Assembly (NCBI GenBank): GCA_947497755.1
Contig: CANMHT010000003.1
Location: forward strand, 1 to 64,000
Source of the DNA: an uncultured Polaribacter sp.
GTDB taxonomy: Bacteria > Bacteroidota > Bacteroidia > Flavobacteriales > Flavobacteriaceae
DNA length: 64,000 bases
Reading direction: 5' to 3'
A program made the translations under genes and the position numbers. Every line of letters begins with the position of its first letter. Positions within the stretch are counted from its first letter, which is position 1. The notes below the pieces were generated by a model. It was not told the DNA's origin. It did not search any database and worked only from the letters and a program-made list of their open reading frames with translations. Positions 1 through 7,771 of this stretch are shown one piece after another.

Positions 1-2
1 CA

Positions 3-1562
3 CATGATAATTGGCTAAACCAATTACAACAAGCTTATCTACAAAAAACTAACAGTACCATTCCTAAAGAAATCATTCAATTTTTGCAAAAAAAACAAGG
101 AGAAAAAAGCACAGAAAATCATTTTAATCAATCGAGTTTATTAGATAAAAAATTATATATTATCCTTAAATCTTTAGCAAAGATAGAAAAGTATTCTTCG
201 TTCAAAAAAGAGATCATTAAACTGATTCAATTATTAGAAAACAATTCCATTATATATAATAATTGGTTTATTCAGCTTCTCGATTTGTATACAAAAAATT
301 ATCAGTCAACAATGCCAATAGAATTACAGCAATTGATTTTATTTTATACAACAAAAGGAGAAAATCTAAAATTAATAAATGTTCAGAAGAACATTTTAAA
401 ACAAGTCCAGTCAGACTTTAAAAAGTATTTACTTTTAAACGCAGTAGAAGAAAAAAAAGAGCTTACAAATACTACTCTTTTAGAACGATTACAAGAAACT
501 ATAAAGAATATAGATATCACAAAAAGTACACTCATCTCATCAATTAGTAAAGCATATAAAATAAACTACAACTCTCCTTTACCTGAAAAAGGGATACAAC
601 TTTTAAAACAATTGGAAAGCAAATTATCTGATTTGAATAATGATGTTACAATTTCTAAAACATTGATTAACTATCTTAACACTATAGATAACTCTCAGTC
701 TCAGAAAAAACTAATACAGCTTCTTAAAAACCTGAATAACTTAACTTTACAAAACTGGTTTCAAACAATTCTTAATAAATATCAGGAACATTATGATGAA
801 AAGCTACCAATAATAGTTCATCAGCAACTTTTATCCTTTGCCCAAACTGCACGTTTTAATAAGTTAAAACCTTGTGCAAAACAAGTACAAATACTAATCG
901 AAAAAGAAAGCAAAAAAGATGAAGTTAAGTATGCTACTACCATTCAAAAATCTAAGAATACTTATCAAAAAATTAGTAAAATAGAAATTTTACAGTTAAA
1001 AATTGGATTAAAAAATTCAAATCAAAATAAAAAAGAAATTCCTTTAATTGTTGAAAATGCTGGTATCATTTATGGTTGGATATTATGGAGAAAATGGTTT
1101 GATCAGATGAACTTTTTAAAAGATGGGCATTTTTATGTTAAAAACGGGCATTCTACAGCAATATTAGCAGCAAATTGGTTACAACGGTTAGGCAATATTG
1201 AGTCTTATGACTTAAATCCACTTATTGCAGAAATTTGTAATATCTCTTCAGAAGACTTTGTATTTTATACAAATAAAGAATTAGAAGATTGCATGGAAAC
1301 TTATAATCTAAAAGAAAGTATTTCTACATATTATAAGACGTTATTATCTATGTGGCCAATTTTTTCTTTAGAAGATACCACCACATTTATTGATCTTTTT
1401 ATAAAGCGAAATGGAGTATTATTAAAAACAACAAGAGGTTGGGAATTACATCTTCTAAAAGAGGCTTATGATCAATTAATATTACAAACACCTTTACCAT
1501 GGCCTATGAGCTATATTAATTTTTCGTGGTCAAGGTTAAAAATAGGACAAGTACAATGGTAA
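3..1562 (+). CDS. Contractile injection system tape measure protein, C-terminal part (5' end outside window)
   Basis: The reading frame is open from the first bases of the window, so the start lies upstream; a TTG at 84 is only an internal codon. The visible ~519 residues are mostly helical repeats. Units with a core like NWxxQLxxxY followed by a Pro and LxxF recur at least three times (near 9, 240 and 750 bp). The last ~200 residues carry the conserved end of CIS tape-measure proteins: an ENAG motif followed by aromatic residues, an HSTA..L..L segment, a ..W.L..EAYD.L segment, then LPW and a terminal SW...VQW. In eCIS particles this family sets tube length inside the sheath. The next gene overlaps by 7 bp and is the matching AAA+ ATPase, the Afp14-Afp15 order. 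Family assignment rests on the C-terminal motif and this neighbour. Confidence 0.82.
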   Translation, partial: HDNWLNQLQQAYLQKTNSTIPKEIIQFLQKKQGEKSTENHFNQSSLLDKKLYIILKSLAKIEKYSSFKKEIIKLIQLLENNSIIYNNWFIQLLDLYTKNYQSTMPIELQQLILFYTTKGENLKLINVQKNILKQVQSDFKKYLLLNAVEEKKELTNTTLLERLQETIKNIDITKSTLISSISKAYKINYNSPLPEKGIQLLKQLESKLSDLNNDVTISKTLINYLNTIDNSQSQKKLIQLLKNLNNLTLQNWFQTILNKYQEHYDEKLPIIVHQQLLSFAQTARFNKLKPCAKQVQILIEKESKKDEVKYATTIQKSKNTYQKISKIEILQLKIGLKNSNQNKKEIPLIVENAGIIYGWILWRKWFDQMNFLKDGHFYVKNGHSTAILAANWLQRLGNIESYDLNPLIAEICNISSEDFVFYTNKELEDCMETYNLKESISTYYKTLLSMWPIFSLEDTTTFIDLFIKRNGVLLKTTRGWELHLLKEAYDQLILQTPLPWPMSYINFSWSRLKIGQVQW

Positions 1563-2938
1563 ATATAAAAAATAAGGTTAATAATATAACTATAAACAAT
1601 CAGCTTACAATTTTATCTGAGTTTTATTGGATAGAAACTCTTATACGTTACAGAATACAAGAACTTTGCCAGGTAGAAAACTTGGGGGACTTTCCACAAG
1701 CACCAGTAATTCATACTAGAGGAGTTCATCCATATTTTGATTTTTTATTAGAAGAAAAAGTTGATCTTTTAGAACGAATTTCTCTTTCTCTTTCTTTAAT
1801 TTCACAAACATTTCCTAAGTTTTTAGATGCTTTTTATACCTATAATCAAATTATAAATCAACCTTTTAAAGAATTTGGAATTCATTTTAAAGGAGAACTT
1901 AAAATCTTAATACCTACATGGCAAACAGCATTTTTTCTTTATTTGGGAACTAATATTGAGGAACAATTACGATTAATTTATTACAATCATTCAGATCATA
2001 GGTTGTATCGTACTAAGGTGTTAATTCGCACAGATGAATCTCAAGAAAATCCCTTTTTAACGCCATTACAGTTACATAAAGACAAATTAAACGAATGGAT
2101 TTATGGGAAAAATCATAGGAACTTAGCAAGTCATAATTTTGCTGCTCATGAAATTTCTTCTAAATTAAATTGGGAAGATTTATTTATGACAAAAGAAACT
2201 GAAGTAGGATTACAACAACTAAAACAATGGTTTAAACATGGTAAAAAGTTACAGAATAATCCAAAATTTTCTAAAAATATTACTGCAGGAGTAAGGGTAC
2301 TTTTTTATGGTCCATCTGGTACTGGAAAAACGCTAACAGCTTCTTTATTAGGAAAAGAATTCAATTTACCTGTATACAGAGTAGATTTATCTCAAATGGT
2401 TTCTAAATGGATAGGTGAAACTGAAAAAAACTTAGCGAATATATTTGATTTAGCAGAACAGAAAAATTGGATTTTATTTTTTGATGAAGCTGATGCTTTA
2501 TTTTCAAATAGAGGAGTAGTTAAAAGTTCAAATGATAGACGATCTAATCAAGAGATTTCTTACTTATTACAGCGAGTAGAAAATTACGATGGTTCTATTA
2601 TAATGGCTACCAATTTAAAAGATAATATTGATGATGCTTTTATTCGAAGGTTTCAACTGATGATTCATTTCCCTATGCCTAACACAAAGATTAGGACACA
2701 GTTATGGAATCATTTATTAACTAATACATTTCCGATTCATTCTAATGTTGAACTAACTCAAATAGCTGCGGATTATGAGTTAACTGGAGGAAATATGAAA
2801 AATATTTTTAGAACACTTATGCTAGATTTATATGATACAAAAGTAGATGAACAGATAATAACTGAAAAAAAATTACGACAAGCTATAAAACAAGAATTGG
2901 TAAAAAACGGATACGTATCAGTAGCAAAAAGGTATTAA
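1556..2938 (+). CDS. AAA+ ATPase of the contractile injection system (Afp15/PVC15-like)
   Basis: About 460 residues from the ATG at 1556, which overlaps the stop of the tape-measure gene; an AGGA stretch lies just upstream, so I prefer it to the in-frame GTG at 1526. The N-terminal ~200 residues are a family-specific domain (H.RGVHPYFDFLLE). The AAA+ core follows, with Walker A GPSGTGKT at about 252-259, Walker B FFDEAD near 309, a sensor ATN and an arginine pair (FIRRF) near 360. In eCIS loci this ATPase is needed for particle assembly or maturation. No truncation is seen. Neighbours on both sides belong to the same system. Confidence 0.88.
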   Translation: MVNIKNKVNNITINNQLTILSEFYWIETLIRYRIQELCQVENLGDFPQAPVIHTRGVHPYFDFLLEEKVDLLERISLSLSLISQTFPKFLDAFYTYNQIINQPFKEFGIHFKGELKILIPTWQTAFFLYLGTNIEEQLRLIYYNHSDHRLYRTKVLIRTDESQENPFLTPLQLHKDKLNEWIYGKNHRNLASHNFAAHEISSKLNWEDLFMTKETEVGLQQLKQWFKHGKKLQNNPKFSKNITAGVRVLFYGPSGTGKTLTASLLGKEFNLPVYRVDLSQMVSKWIGETEKNLANIFDLAEQKNWILFFDEADALFSNRGVVKSSNDRRSNQEISYLLQRVENYDGSIIMATNLKDNIDDAFIRRFQLMIHFPMPNTKIRTQLWNHLLTNTFPIHSNVELTQIAADYELTGGNMKNIFRTLMLDLYDTKVDEQIITEKKLRQAIKQELVKNGYVSVAKRY

Positions 2939-2962
2939 TATTAGTTTTCTTAAGTTTGATAT

Positions 2963-4114
2963 TTATAATATTTCATCAGTAGCATCATTCATAGCGTTAG
3001 TGATATTTTGGAGCATATCTGCAATTTTTATTGCATTATCATCAGTAATTCCATGACCTACAGCAACCAAACCTGCTTGTAAATTCATCCATGCTGTTTG
3101 TAAATTTCCTTGATATATTTCTAAACCTTCATGAATTCTAGGAACTTCATCTACACCTAGAGCTCCTGCTGAAGCATTAATACCACCTAATGCAGGCACC
3201 AAGTTATCTATATCGTTATAATACATTTTAGCATCGTATAAAGAATATCCATCTTTTGGTGTCCATTTATCACCTAATTCTTTGTTATGTGCATCCATTA
3301 TATTGGAAATTGTATCCCAACTTGTTTGATGATCTAACTGAATTCCTTCAACATTTACTTGCTCTCCAGTACTACTTCTTATATTTACAATTTTATTGCC
3401 TACATATTGAGGATTGTATCTCTTAAACACTTCATTTCTTGTATGAGCTCCAAAATTAAATTTACTTCTTGGATGCTTTTCTTTATCAAAAGCAATATCC
3501 TTACCACCTCGAGCTTCATATACCGTTACTGGAACTTCCTTTTTTTCACTTCTTAATTCTTGTGGAACTTGTCTTTGATAAATAGAAGTAGTGATTTCTT
3601 TATTTATAACGTTTAATTTGTTCATATTAGAAACATTCATGGCTTTATATCCCATTATATCTGCTTCTTTTTCTAATTTAACATCATCATTTACTTTATA
3701 GCCTCCTTGTAATTGTATGGTAGGTTTTACTCTTCCTTGCTTTTGTTGTATCACATGCCAGGCTTCATGTGCTAAATGTTTTTCTTGTTTTGGAGCTAAA
3801 TATATTGAATTGCCTTGAGCAAATGCATGAGCTTGTAATTGGGCTGGTTTGCTAGAATTATAATGTACTTTTACATCATCCATTGCATATCCAGATAACT
3901 GCTCTATCCCAAATTTTAGATTATCTGGTAATCCTGTTTTATTACTCTTACTTTTAGTGTAATCATTTGCAGATTCTTGCAACAGAATAGCCTGTCTATT
4001 TTGTTTACTTGCATTCGCTTGTAACTGTAGAGTAGTAGCCTTAAGAGCAAAATCTGATAGACTATTATCTTTGCTCGAATTGTTCCTATCTCTATTAACT
4101 TGGTAAGATTGCAT
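2963..4114 (-). CDS. eCIS core domain (DUF4157) effector with a putative HNH-like nuclease C-terminus
   Basis: 383 residues. Residues ~62-128 match the DUF4157/eCIS core signature: LPDNLK, a YAMDDVKVHY segment, AQG..IYLAP and the metallopeptidase-like HEAWH at 116-120. After a Q-rich linker the C-terminal third differs: GAHTRNEVF near 222, LDHQTSW with Asp261-His262, then DNLVP at 303 and GINASAG at 311. That His/Asp-His/Asn spacing resembles HNH/endonuclease VII toxin domains. The DUF4157 domain is known to mark proteins loaded into eCIS particles, so this is probably the payload. It is convergent with the ATPase gene (24 bp gap) and lies downstream of a LytTR gene on the same strand. No dedicated immunity gene is seen. 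The nuclease assignment is inference. Confidence 0.75.
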   Translation of the reverse strand: MQSYQVNRDRNNSSKDNSLSDFALKATTLQLQANASKQNRQAILLQESANDYTKSKSNKTGLPDNLKFGIEQLSGYAMDDVKVHYNSSKPAQLQAHAFAQGNSIYLAPKQEKHLAHEAWHVIQQKQGRVKPTIQLQGGYKVNDDVKLEKEADIMGYKAMNVSNMNKLNVINKEITTSIYQRQVPQELRSEKKEVPVTVYEARGGKDIAFDKEKHPRSKFNFGAHTRNEVFKRYNPQYVGNKIVNIRSSTGEQVNVEGIQLDHQTSWDTISNIMDAHNKELGDKWTPKDGYSLYDAKMYYNDIDNLVPALGGINASAGALGVDEVPRIHEGLEIYQGNLQTAWMNLQAGLVAVGHGITDDNAIKIADMLQNITNAMNDATDEIL

Positions 4115-4132
4115 TACTTGGTATTTATATTA

Positions 4133-4483
4133 TTATCTTAGTACTATAAATTTTTTACTAAACGCTGCTTTGTAGCGTTCACTTAAAATTATTCGACTAT
4201 TATTTTCTAAAATAATTAAGTTATCTTCAATATAAATTTGCTTTATTTTATCAATGTTTACCATATATTTTCTATGCACTTGAATAAATGGTTTATGTAT
4301 AATTAGCTTCTTTATTTTTACTAAAGAAAGTTTAATGATAAAATGAGTTTGTTCTGTATAAATGCTACAATATTTGTCTTGAATTTCTAAATAGTAAATA
4401 TCTTTTAAAAAAATTTTATGAATGCATCTTTTTTTTTTTATAAATAAAAAATCGTGATGTAACGTCTTGATTTCTTTTTGCAT
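4133..4483 (-). CDS. Stand-alone LytTR DNA-binding regulator
   Basis: 116 residues, nearly all a single LytTR domain: I.YLEIQDKYCSIYT in the first half, then F.QVHRKYMVNIDKI, IYIEDN and ILSERYK, the typical beta-beta-beta pattern. There is no receiver domain and no membrane segment. It is transcribed towards the effector gene with an 18 bp gap, so the two are probably one transcript. LytTR proteins bind promoter repeats; an orphan one beside an eCIS payload suggests control of effector or particle expression, but no binding site was identified. A run of nine lysine-coding A-rich codons near the start is unremarkable for this genome. Confidence 0.82.
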   Translation of the reverse strand: MQKEIKTLHHDFLFIKKKRCIHKIFLKDIYYLEIQDKYCSIYTEQTHFIIKLSLVKIKKLIIHKPFIQVHRKYMVNIDKIKQIYIEDNLIILENNSRIILSERYKAAFSKKFIVLR

Positions 4484-4652
4484 ACTGGGGTTTATAGAAA
4501 TTAGTAGCTTTTTTTACATTATTAAAAGTAAATGAGTATTAACATCTTTTATAGAGTATAAGTACTTGATGTTTAAATAAGGTAGTTCTACCTAATACTT
4601 TTTTGTGCTTTATTTTTATAGATTAAGCTAGTCGCTTCAAAAAGTTTTGCCC

Positions 4653-4660
4653 TAACTTTG
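4653..4660 (+). promoter_or_regulatory. Candidate Bacteroidota -7 promoter box before yitT-like gene
   Basis: TAACTTTG fits the TAnnTTTG -7 consensus and lies 20 bp before the ATG at 4681. No clear TTTG box is visible at the usual distance upstream, so the call rests on one half of the promoter. Confidence 0.45.
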
Positions 4661-4680
4661 CAGTCAATATAAAAGGTATC

Positions 4681-5523
4681 ATGAAAAAAGAGTTTCTTAA
4701 CTATACATTTATTGTTTTGGGTTGTGCTTTAATGGCATTTGGAGTAGTAGGTCTGTTGAGTCCTAATAGTATTGCTATGGGAGGAACAGGAGGATTGGCC
4801 ATTATTTTCAATCACCTTTTTACCGTTTCTATTGGTATTTTATTTGCCTTGATTAACATTCCGTTATTATTAGTAAGTATTAAGTATTTAGGGAAATATT
4901 TTGCGCTAAAAAGTACGATTGCCATATTGCTTACAAGTTTGTTTATAGATGTATTATCAGAAATTGTTGGTTTAACAGCATTAAGTAAAGAACCGTTATT
5001 AGCTACATTGTACGGTGGAGTAGCGGTTGGTACTGGTATTGGGTTTATCTTTAAAGGTGGTGGTTCTGCTGGAGGAGGAACAATAATTGCGCGAATTGTT
5101 ACCACAAAAACCTCTTTAAAAACCGGTACTGTTATTTTAATTTTGGATGCGATTGTGGTCATTGCTACCGGAATTGTATTTGGTAGTGTAGAATTGGCTT
5201 TGTGGAGTATGATCAGTATTTTTACAACTACCAAAATGATTGATATGATCTTAACGGGACGTCCAAACGAACGCATTGTACATATTTCTTCTTGCAATGA
5301 TTTGGACAACATTGGACGTTTAATTAATGATAAAATTGGAGTAAACGGAACCTTAGTAAAAGGGAATAATCTTAGTTTAACAGAGAAAAAAGACATGATA
5401 TTTGTAACCGTTCCTGTAAATAGGCTAAATGCCTTAAAACAATTGATTTACGAGGAAGATACTACTGCAAAGATGATTGTAATGGACGCATCTGCCTTAT
5501 TAGGAACTAAGTTTTTAAAGTAA
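4681..5523 (+). CDS. YitT family membrane protein (DUF161 + DUF2179)
   Basis: 280 residues. The first ~165 form five or six hydrophobic helices with the family's glycine-rich stretches (AMGGTGGLAIIF, FKGGGSAGGGTIIARI). The C-terminal ~80 residues are a soluble DUF2179-type domain (ERIVHISSC, FVTVPVNRL). YitT proteins are widespread inner-membrane proteins of uncertain transport role. The ATG at 4681 follows an AAAGG stretch. It is monocistronic, divergent from the eCIS regulator gene. Length is normal for the family. Confidence 0.9.
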   Translation: MKKEFLNYTFIVLGCALMAFGVVGLLSPNSIAMGGTGGLAIIFNHLFTVSIGILFALINIPLLLVSIKYLGKYFALKSTIAILLTSLFIDVLSEIVGLTALSKEPLLATLYGGVAVGTGIGFIFKGGGSAGGGTIIARIVTTKTSLKTGTVILILDAIVVIATGIVFGSVELALWSMISIFTTTKMIDMILTGRPNERIVHISSCNDLDNIGRLINDKIGVNGTLVKGNNLSLTEKKDMIFVTVPVNRLNALKQLIYEEDTTAKMIVMDASALLGTKFLK

Positions 5524-5655
5524 AACTCCGAATTCCGATAATCTTACTTTTTAATTCATTTAAAGTGAATGTGATACCGTTTATCTAAAAACTAGGCGAA
5601 AGGATAGCTTTTGCAAGTACTTTTGAAGTATATAAATTCAAAAACGTTGTGTACC

Positions 5656-5823
5656 ATGAAAAGTAATCCTGTAAAAATCCAGATCGTAAAGAAGATAGAT
5701 AATGTATACGTATTGTATTTTCCAACAATGAACATTACGTTAACAGTAAACAAGTATTATTATCAGAGAATGTTAAATAGTACAGAAGAATTCCAATTTA
5801 TCAATCCTGTAAATGCTGCATAA
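5656..5823 (+). CDS. Small uncharacterised protein (55 aa)
   Basis: I chose the ATG at 5656; an upstream TTG at 5611 would add 15 residues of poor composition. The protein is short, basic and beta-rich, with VKIQIVKK at the start, FPTMNITLTV in the middle and a KYYYQ tract. It resembles the protein encoded 4 bp downstream: both share a K.VKK start, a P.xT.x.V core, a paired Tyr and a closing F.F/I segment, suggesting a tandem duplication. Function unknown. Confidence 0.6.
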   Translation: MKSNPVKIQIVKKIDNVYVLYFPTMNITLTVNKYYYQRMLNSTEEFQFINPVNAA

Positions 5824-5827
5824 AAAG

Positions 5828-5989
5828 ATGGAAAAGTCTCCCTTAAGAATGAAGCTTGTTAAAAAGAGCTTTCATAAGTCGGTTATTATATTGCCAAACA
5901 ATACCAAATTAGTATTGGCAGATCAGCATTATTATTCTTTGTTATTGATAGATCCTAAATATAAATTTATAGAATTTTCTATTAATTAA
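5828..5989 (+). CDS. Small uncharacterised protein (53 aa), diverged copy of its neighbour
   Basis: An ATG at 5828 sits 4 bp after the stop of the preceding small gene, and the frame runs 53 codons to TAA at 5989. It carries MKLVKKSF, ILPNNTKLVLA and HYYSLL, which line up with the preceding 55-residue protein (VKK, FPxxNxxLxV, KYYY). The two probably form one operon. No signal peptide or membrane segment. Function unknown; the paralogy is by eye. Confidence 0.55.
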   Translation: MEKSPLRMKLVKKSFHKSVIILPNNTKLVLADQHYYSLLLIDPKYKFIEFSIN

Positions 5990-6023
5990 TGTAGTAGAGA
6001 ATCGTTTTTGAAGTATCTATTTT

Positions 6024-6040
6024 ACATAATGTAAATTATA
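6024..6040. other. Left dif-like XerC/XerD site (candidate att site)
   Basis: ACATAATGTAAATTATA has the layout of a dif core: an ..CATAA arm, a six-base centre TGTAAA and a TTAT.. arm. It agrees with the E. coli dif core (CATAATGTAtATTAT) at 14 of 15 positions. A second copy at 20397-20413 in the same orientation differs at one base. The pair encloses an element with phage genes and no integrase, so these are probably the two ends of a Xer-integrated element. Confidence 0.62.
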
Positions 6041-6203
6041 GAACATATCAGTGTTTTAAAAAAAGGCTTTTAATAGCCTGTATTTAAGTTCTTTAACCTG
6101 TTGAAATTTATTAAATTAATATTATTTGAGATTAAAATTTTATTTATTTCAAATTGAAATAAAATGTATTGAATTTCTTCTTTTATTTCGCTATTCACTA
6201 AGT

Positions 6204-6545
6204 TTATTTTTTATCAAATAATAAATCTAATGTATTGGCGTTCACAGAGATATTTTTAAAAACACCTCGTTCAGTTTCGTTTATATCAAAATTTACGTTT
6301 CCTGTTATACAAACTCTAAATCCTTTCTTTAAATTCTCTTTTAAAAAGTCTGGAACTTTATTAAAAGTTTTAAAGCAAGAAAACCAAGTAGTTTTTTTCT
6401 CATACTCAGAAGAATTATTAGGATTTTTTTTTGACTCCGAAACTGCCACAGATAAAATTAGTGATTCAAAGTTTCCGTTTGAGTTTTCATGTTTTTTGAT
6501 TTTGGCATCTTCTCCAAGATATCCAATTATTGTAATGTTTTTCAT
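6204..6545 (-). CDS. Single-stranded DNA-binding protein (SSB, short form)
   Basis: 113 residues with an OB-fold SSB pattern: ITIIGYLGEDAKI at the start, LSVAVSES, a KKTTWFSCF strand, VPDFLKENLKKG and RVCITGNVNFD. It lacks the acidic tail that chromosomal SSBs use to recruit partners, as is common for phage or plasmid copies. It sits alone just inside the left dif-like site, far from the replication initiator on the linear map but close to it when the element is circular. It probably protects single-stranded replication intermediates of the element. Confidence 0.85.
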   Translation of the reverse strand: MKNITIIGYLGEDAKIKKHENSNGNFESLILSVAVSESKKNPNNSSEYEKKTTWFSCFKTFNKVPDFLKENLKKGFRVCITGNVNFDINETERGVFKNISVNANTLDLLFDKK

Positions 6546-6810
6546 AATTATAGTTATTTATGAAAAATTGCATCGCGTTTTCAGTATTTCAAAGACCTTT
6601 GTTATTCTACATCACAAATATATGCTGTTTTTTTAACAAACTCTAAAATCACTTTAAAAATATATGTTAAAACAGCTAAAGTGCTGAAAATTAACGTAAA
6701 ACACACTTTACTGATATTCAGTATTTTACAGCTCAAAAAATCATTTGAGTAAAATTTGGGTAAAAATAAGCTAAACTACTCTATTTATGCTCTTTACAAA
6801 AAACAAAGTT

Positions 6811-6935
6811 CCCGAATTCGGGATTCGGCAGTGGGTGTTACAGGAAACCCACTGAGCCAATTATTGAGTGTATAAAAAAGAGTTTAAAATAACCCTTTTA
6901 AAAGACGTGATTATCACTTCGCACGGTCTTCGACC
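6811..6935. other. Non-coding patch with four inverted repeats (candidate origin, packaging signal or ncRNA)
   Basis: The 638 bp gap 6546-7183 has no gene I can support. Within it, about 125 bp is richer in G+C and packed with inverted repeats: a perfect 12-bp palindrome CCCGAATTCGGG (6811-6822), CAGTGGGT/ACCCACTG with a 10-base loop (6829-6854), GTGATTATCAC (6907-6917) and GGTC-TTC-GACC (6925-6935). Such clustering suggests folded RNA or a replication/packaging signal of the enclosing element. No known RNA family was recognised. Confidence 0.45.
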
Positions 6936-7091
6936 CATTCTATATAAAACTAAAATACAAATGAAGAAAAAGTAAAAAATCAAAAAAAATAAAAATGTTT
7001 TTTAGCATTAATAATCTGTAAAAAGAACGTGTATAAAGATGTCTTGTAAGGGAAATAGTGATATATAATAAGTTTATCTTTTTAGTCAAAT

Positions 7092-7125
7092 AAAACCCCA
7101 TTTAAACGTATTTAAATGAGGTTTT
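7092..7125 (-). terminator. Rho-independent terminator after the 188-aa exported protein
   Basis: A 15-base arm AAAACCCCATTTAAA and its near-perfect complement are separated by 4 bases. On the minus strand the stem ends in TTTT, 59 bp past the stop of the gene at 7184. Confidence 0.7.
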
Positions 7126-7183
7126 TCAACTATTAAACAATTTTTATAAATTGCTATGAAAACTATTTTTTATGCTAAATATA

Positions 7184-7750
7184 TTATTGTTTTACAAATG
7201 TAATATTGTCATCAATTGGTATAATTTGCTTAGTATCTCCATTTCCACAATTATCTCCTAATGTATCATTTTCTACAATCAAAAATAATTGTAATTTTGA
7301 AAGATTGCTACCGTAAGCACTGATATAAATATTCCCTTTTTGTCCACAATCTGACTCTCTTCCTTGGTAATAAAGCACATAACCGCCTGACTTTGCTACA
7401 TAACTACCTTTGACAACTAACTTATTAGAATCTGATAATCCTGTTGTGTCCTCTATTACATTCCCGCTGGAATCAACTATCTTATAACGCATGATTAGCG
7501 TGTCTTCTTTGTATTTTAAACTTGTGTTATTTTCAGTATATTTTTTAATTCTAAACTCATAGCTAATTGAATTGTGTACACCCTTCCAAACACCTACATA
7601 CTTACCTAAGACATTATTGACATCTTTTATATAAGCTCCATCAGGTAATTCTTTTTGATAATCATTAAAATCTTCTACTGCTATAATTTGTTGTGCCTTA
7701 CAGCTATATGTTCCTAACATTAACAAGGCTACTATTAGTATTTTTTTCAT
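7184..7750 (-). CDS. Exported protein, DUF6705-like
   Basis: 188 residues. An N-terminal signal segment ends TYSCKAQQ, which could be a lipobox (YSC) or a signal-peptidase-I site (KAQ). The mature part starts with a motif typical of a small flavobacterial family (PDGAYIKDVNNVLGKYVGVWKG), which I associate with DUF6705, followed by beta-strand-rich sequence and paired Cys. Role unknown; it is probably outside the cytoplasm. It lies 21 bp downstream of the larger lipoprotein gene and shares its transcript, ending in a terminator at 7092. In the element it looks like cargo, since neither protein resembles a virion component. Confidence 0.6.
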   Translation of the reverse strand: MKKILIVALLMLGTYSCKAQQIIAVEDFNDYQKELPDGAYIKDVNNVLGKYVGVWKGVHNSISYEFRIKKYTENNTSLKYKEDTLIMRYKIVDSSGNVIEDTTGLSDSNKLVVKGSYVAKSGGYVLYYQGRESDCGQKGNIYISAYGSNLSKLQLFLIVENDTLGDNCGNGDTKQIIPIDDNITFVKQ

Positions 7751-7771
7751 ATTATTCTATTTTAAATTTTA

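Noticed and set aside
4812..5396. 194-codon minus frame inside the YitT gene
   Set aside because: It is fully antisense to a well-supported gene and has no family motif.
6811..6935. tRNA or tmRNA in the structured patch
   Set aside because: No cloverleaf, no anticodon arm and no CCA-type end could be drawn.
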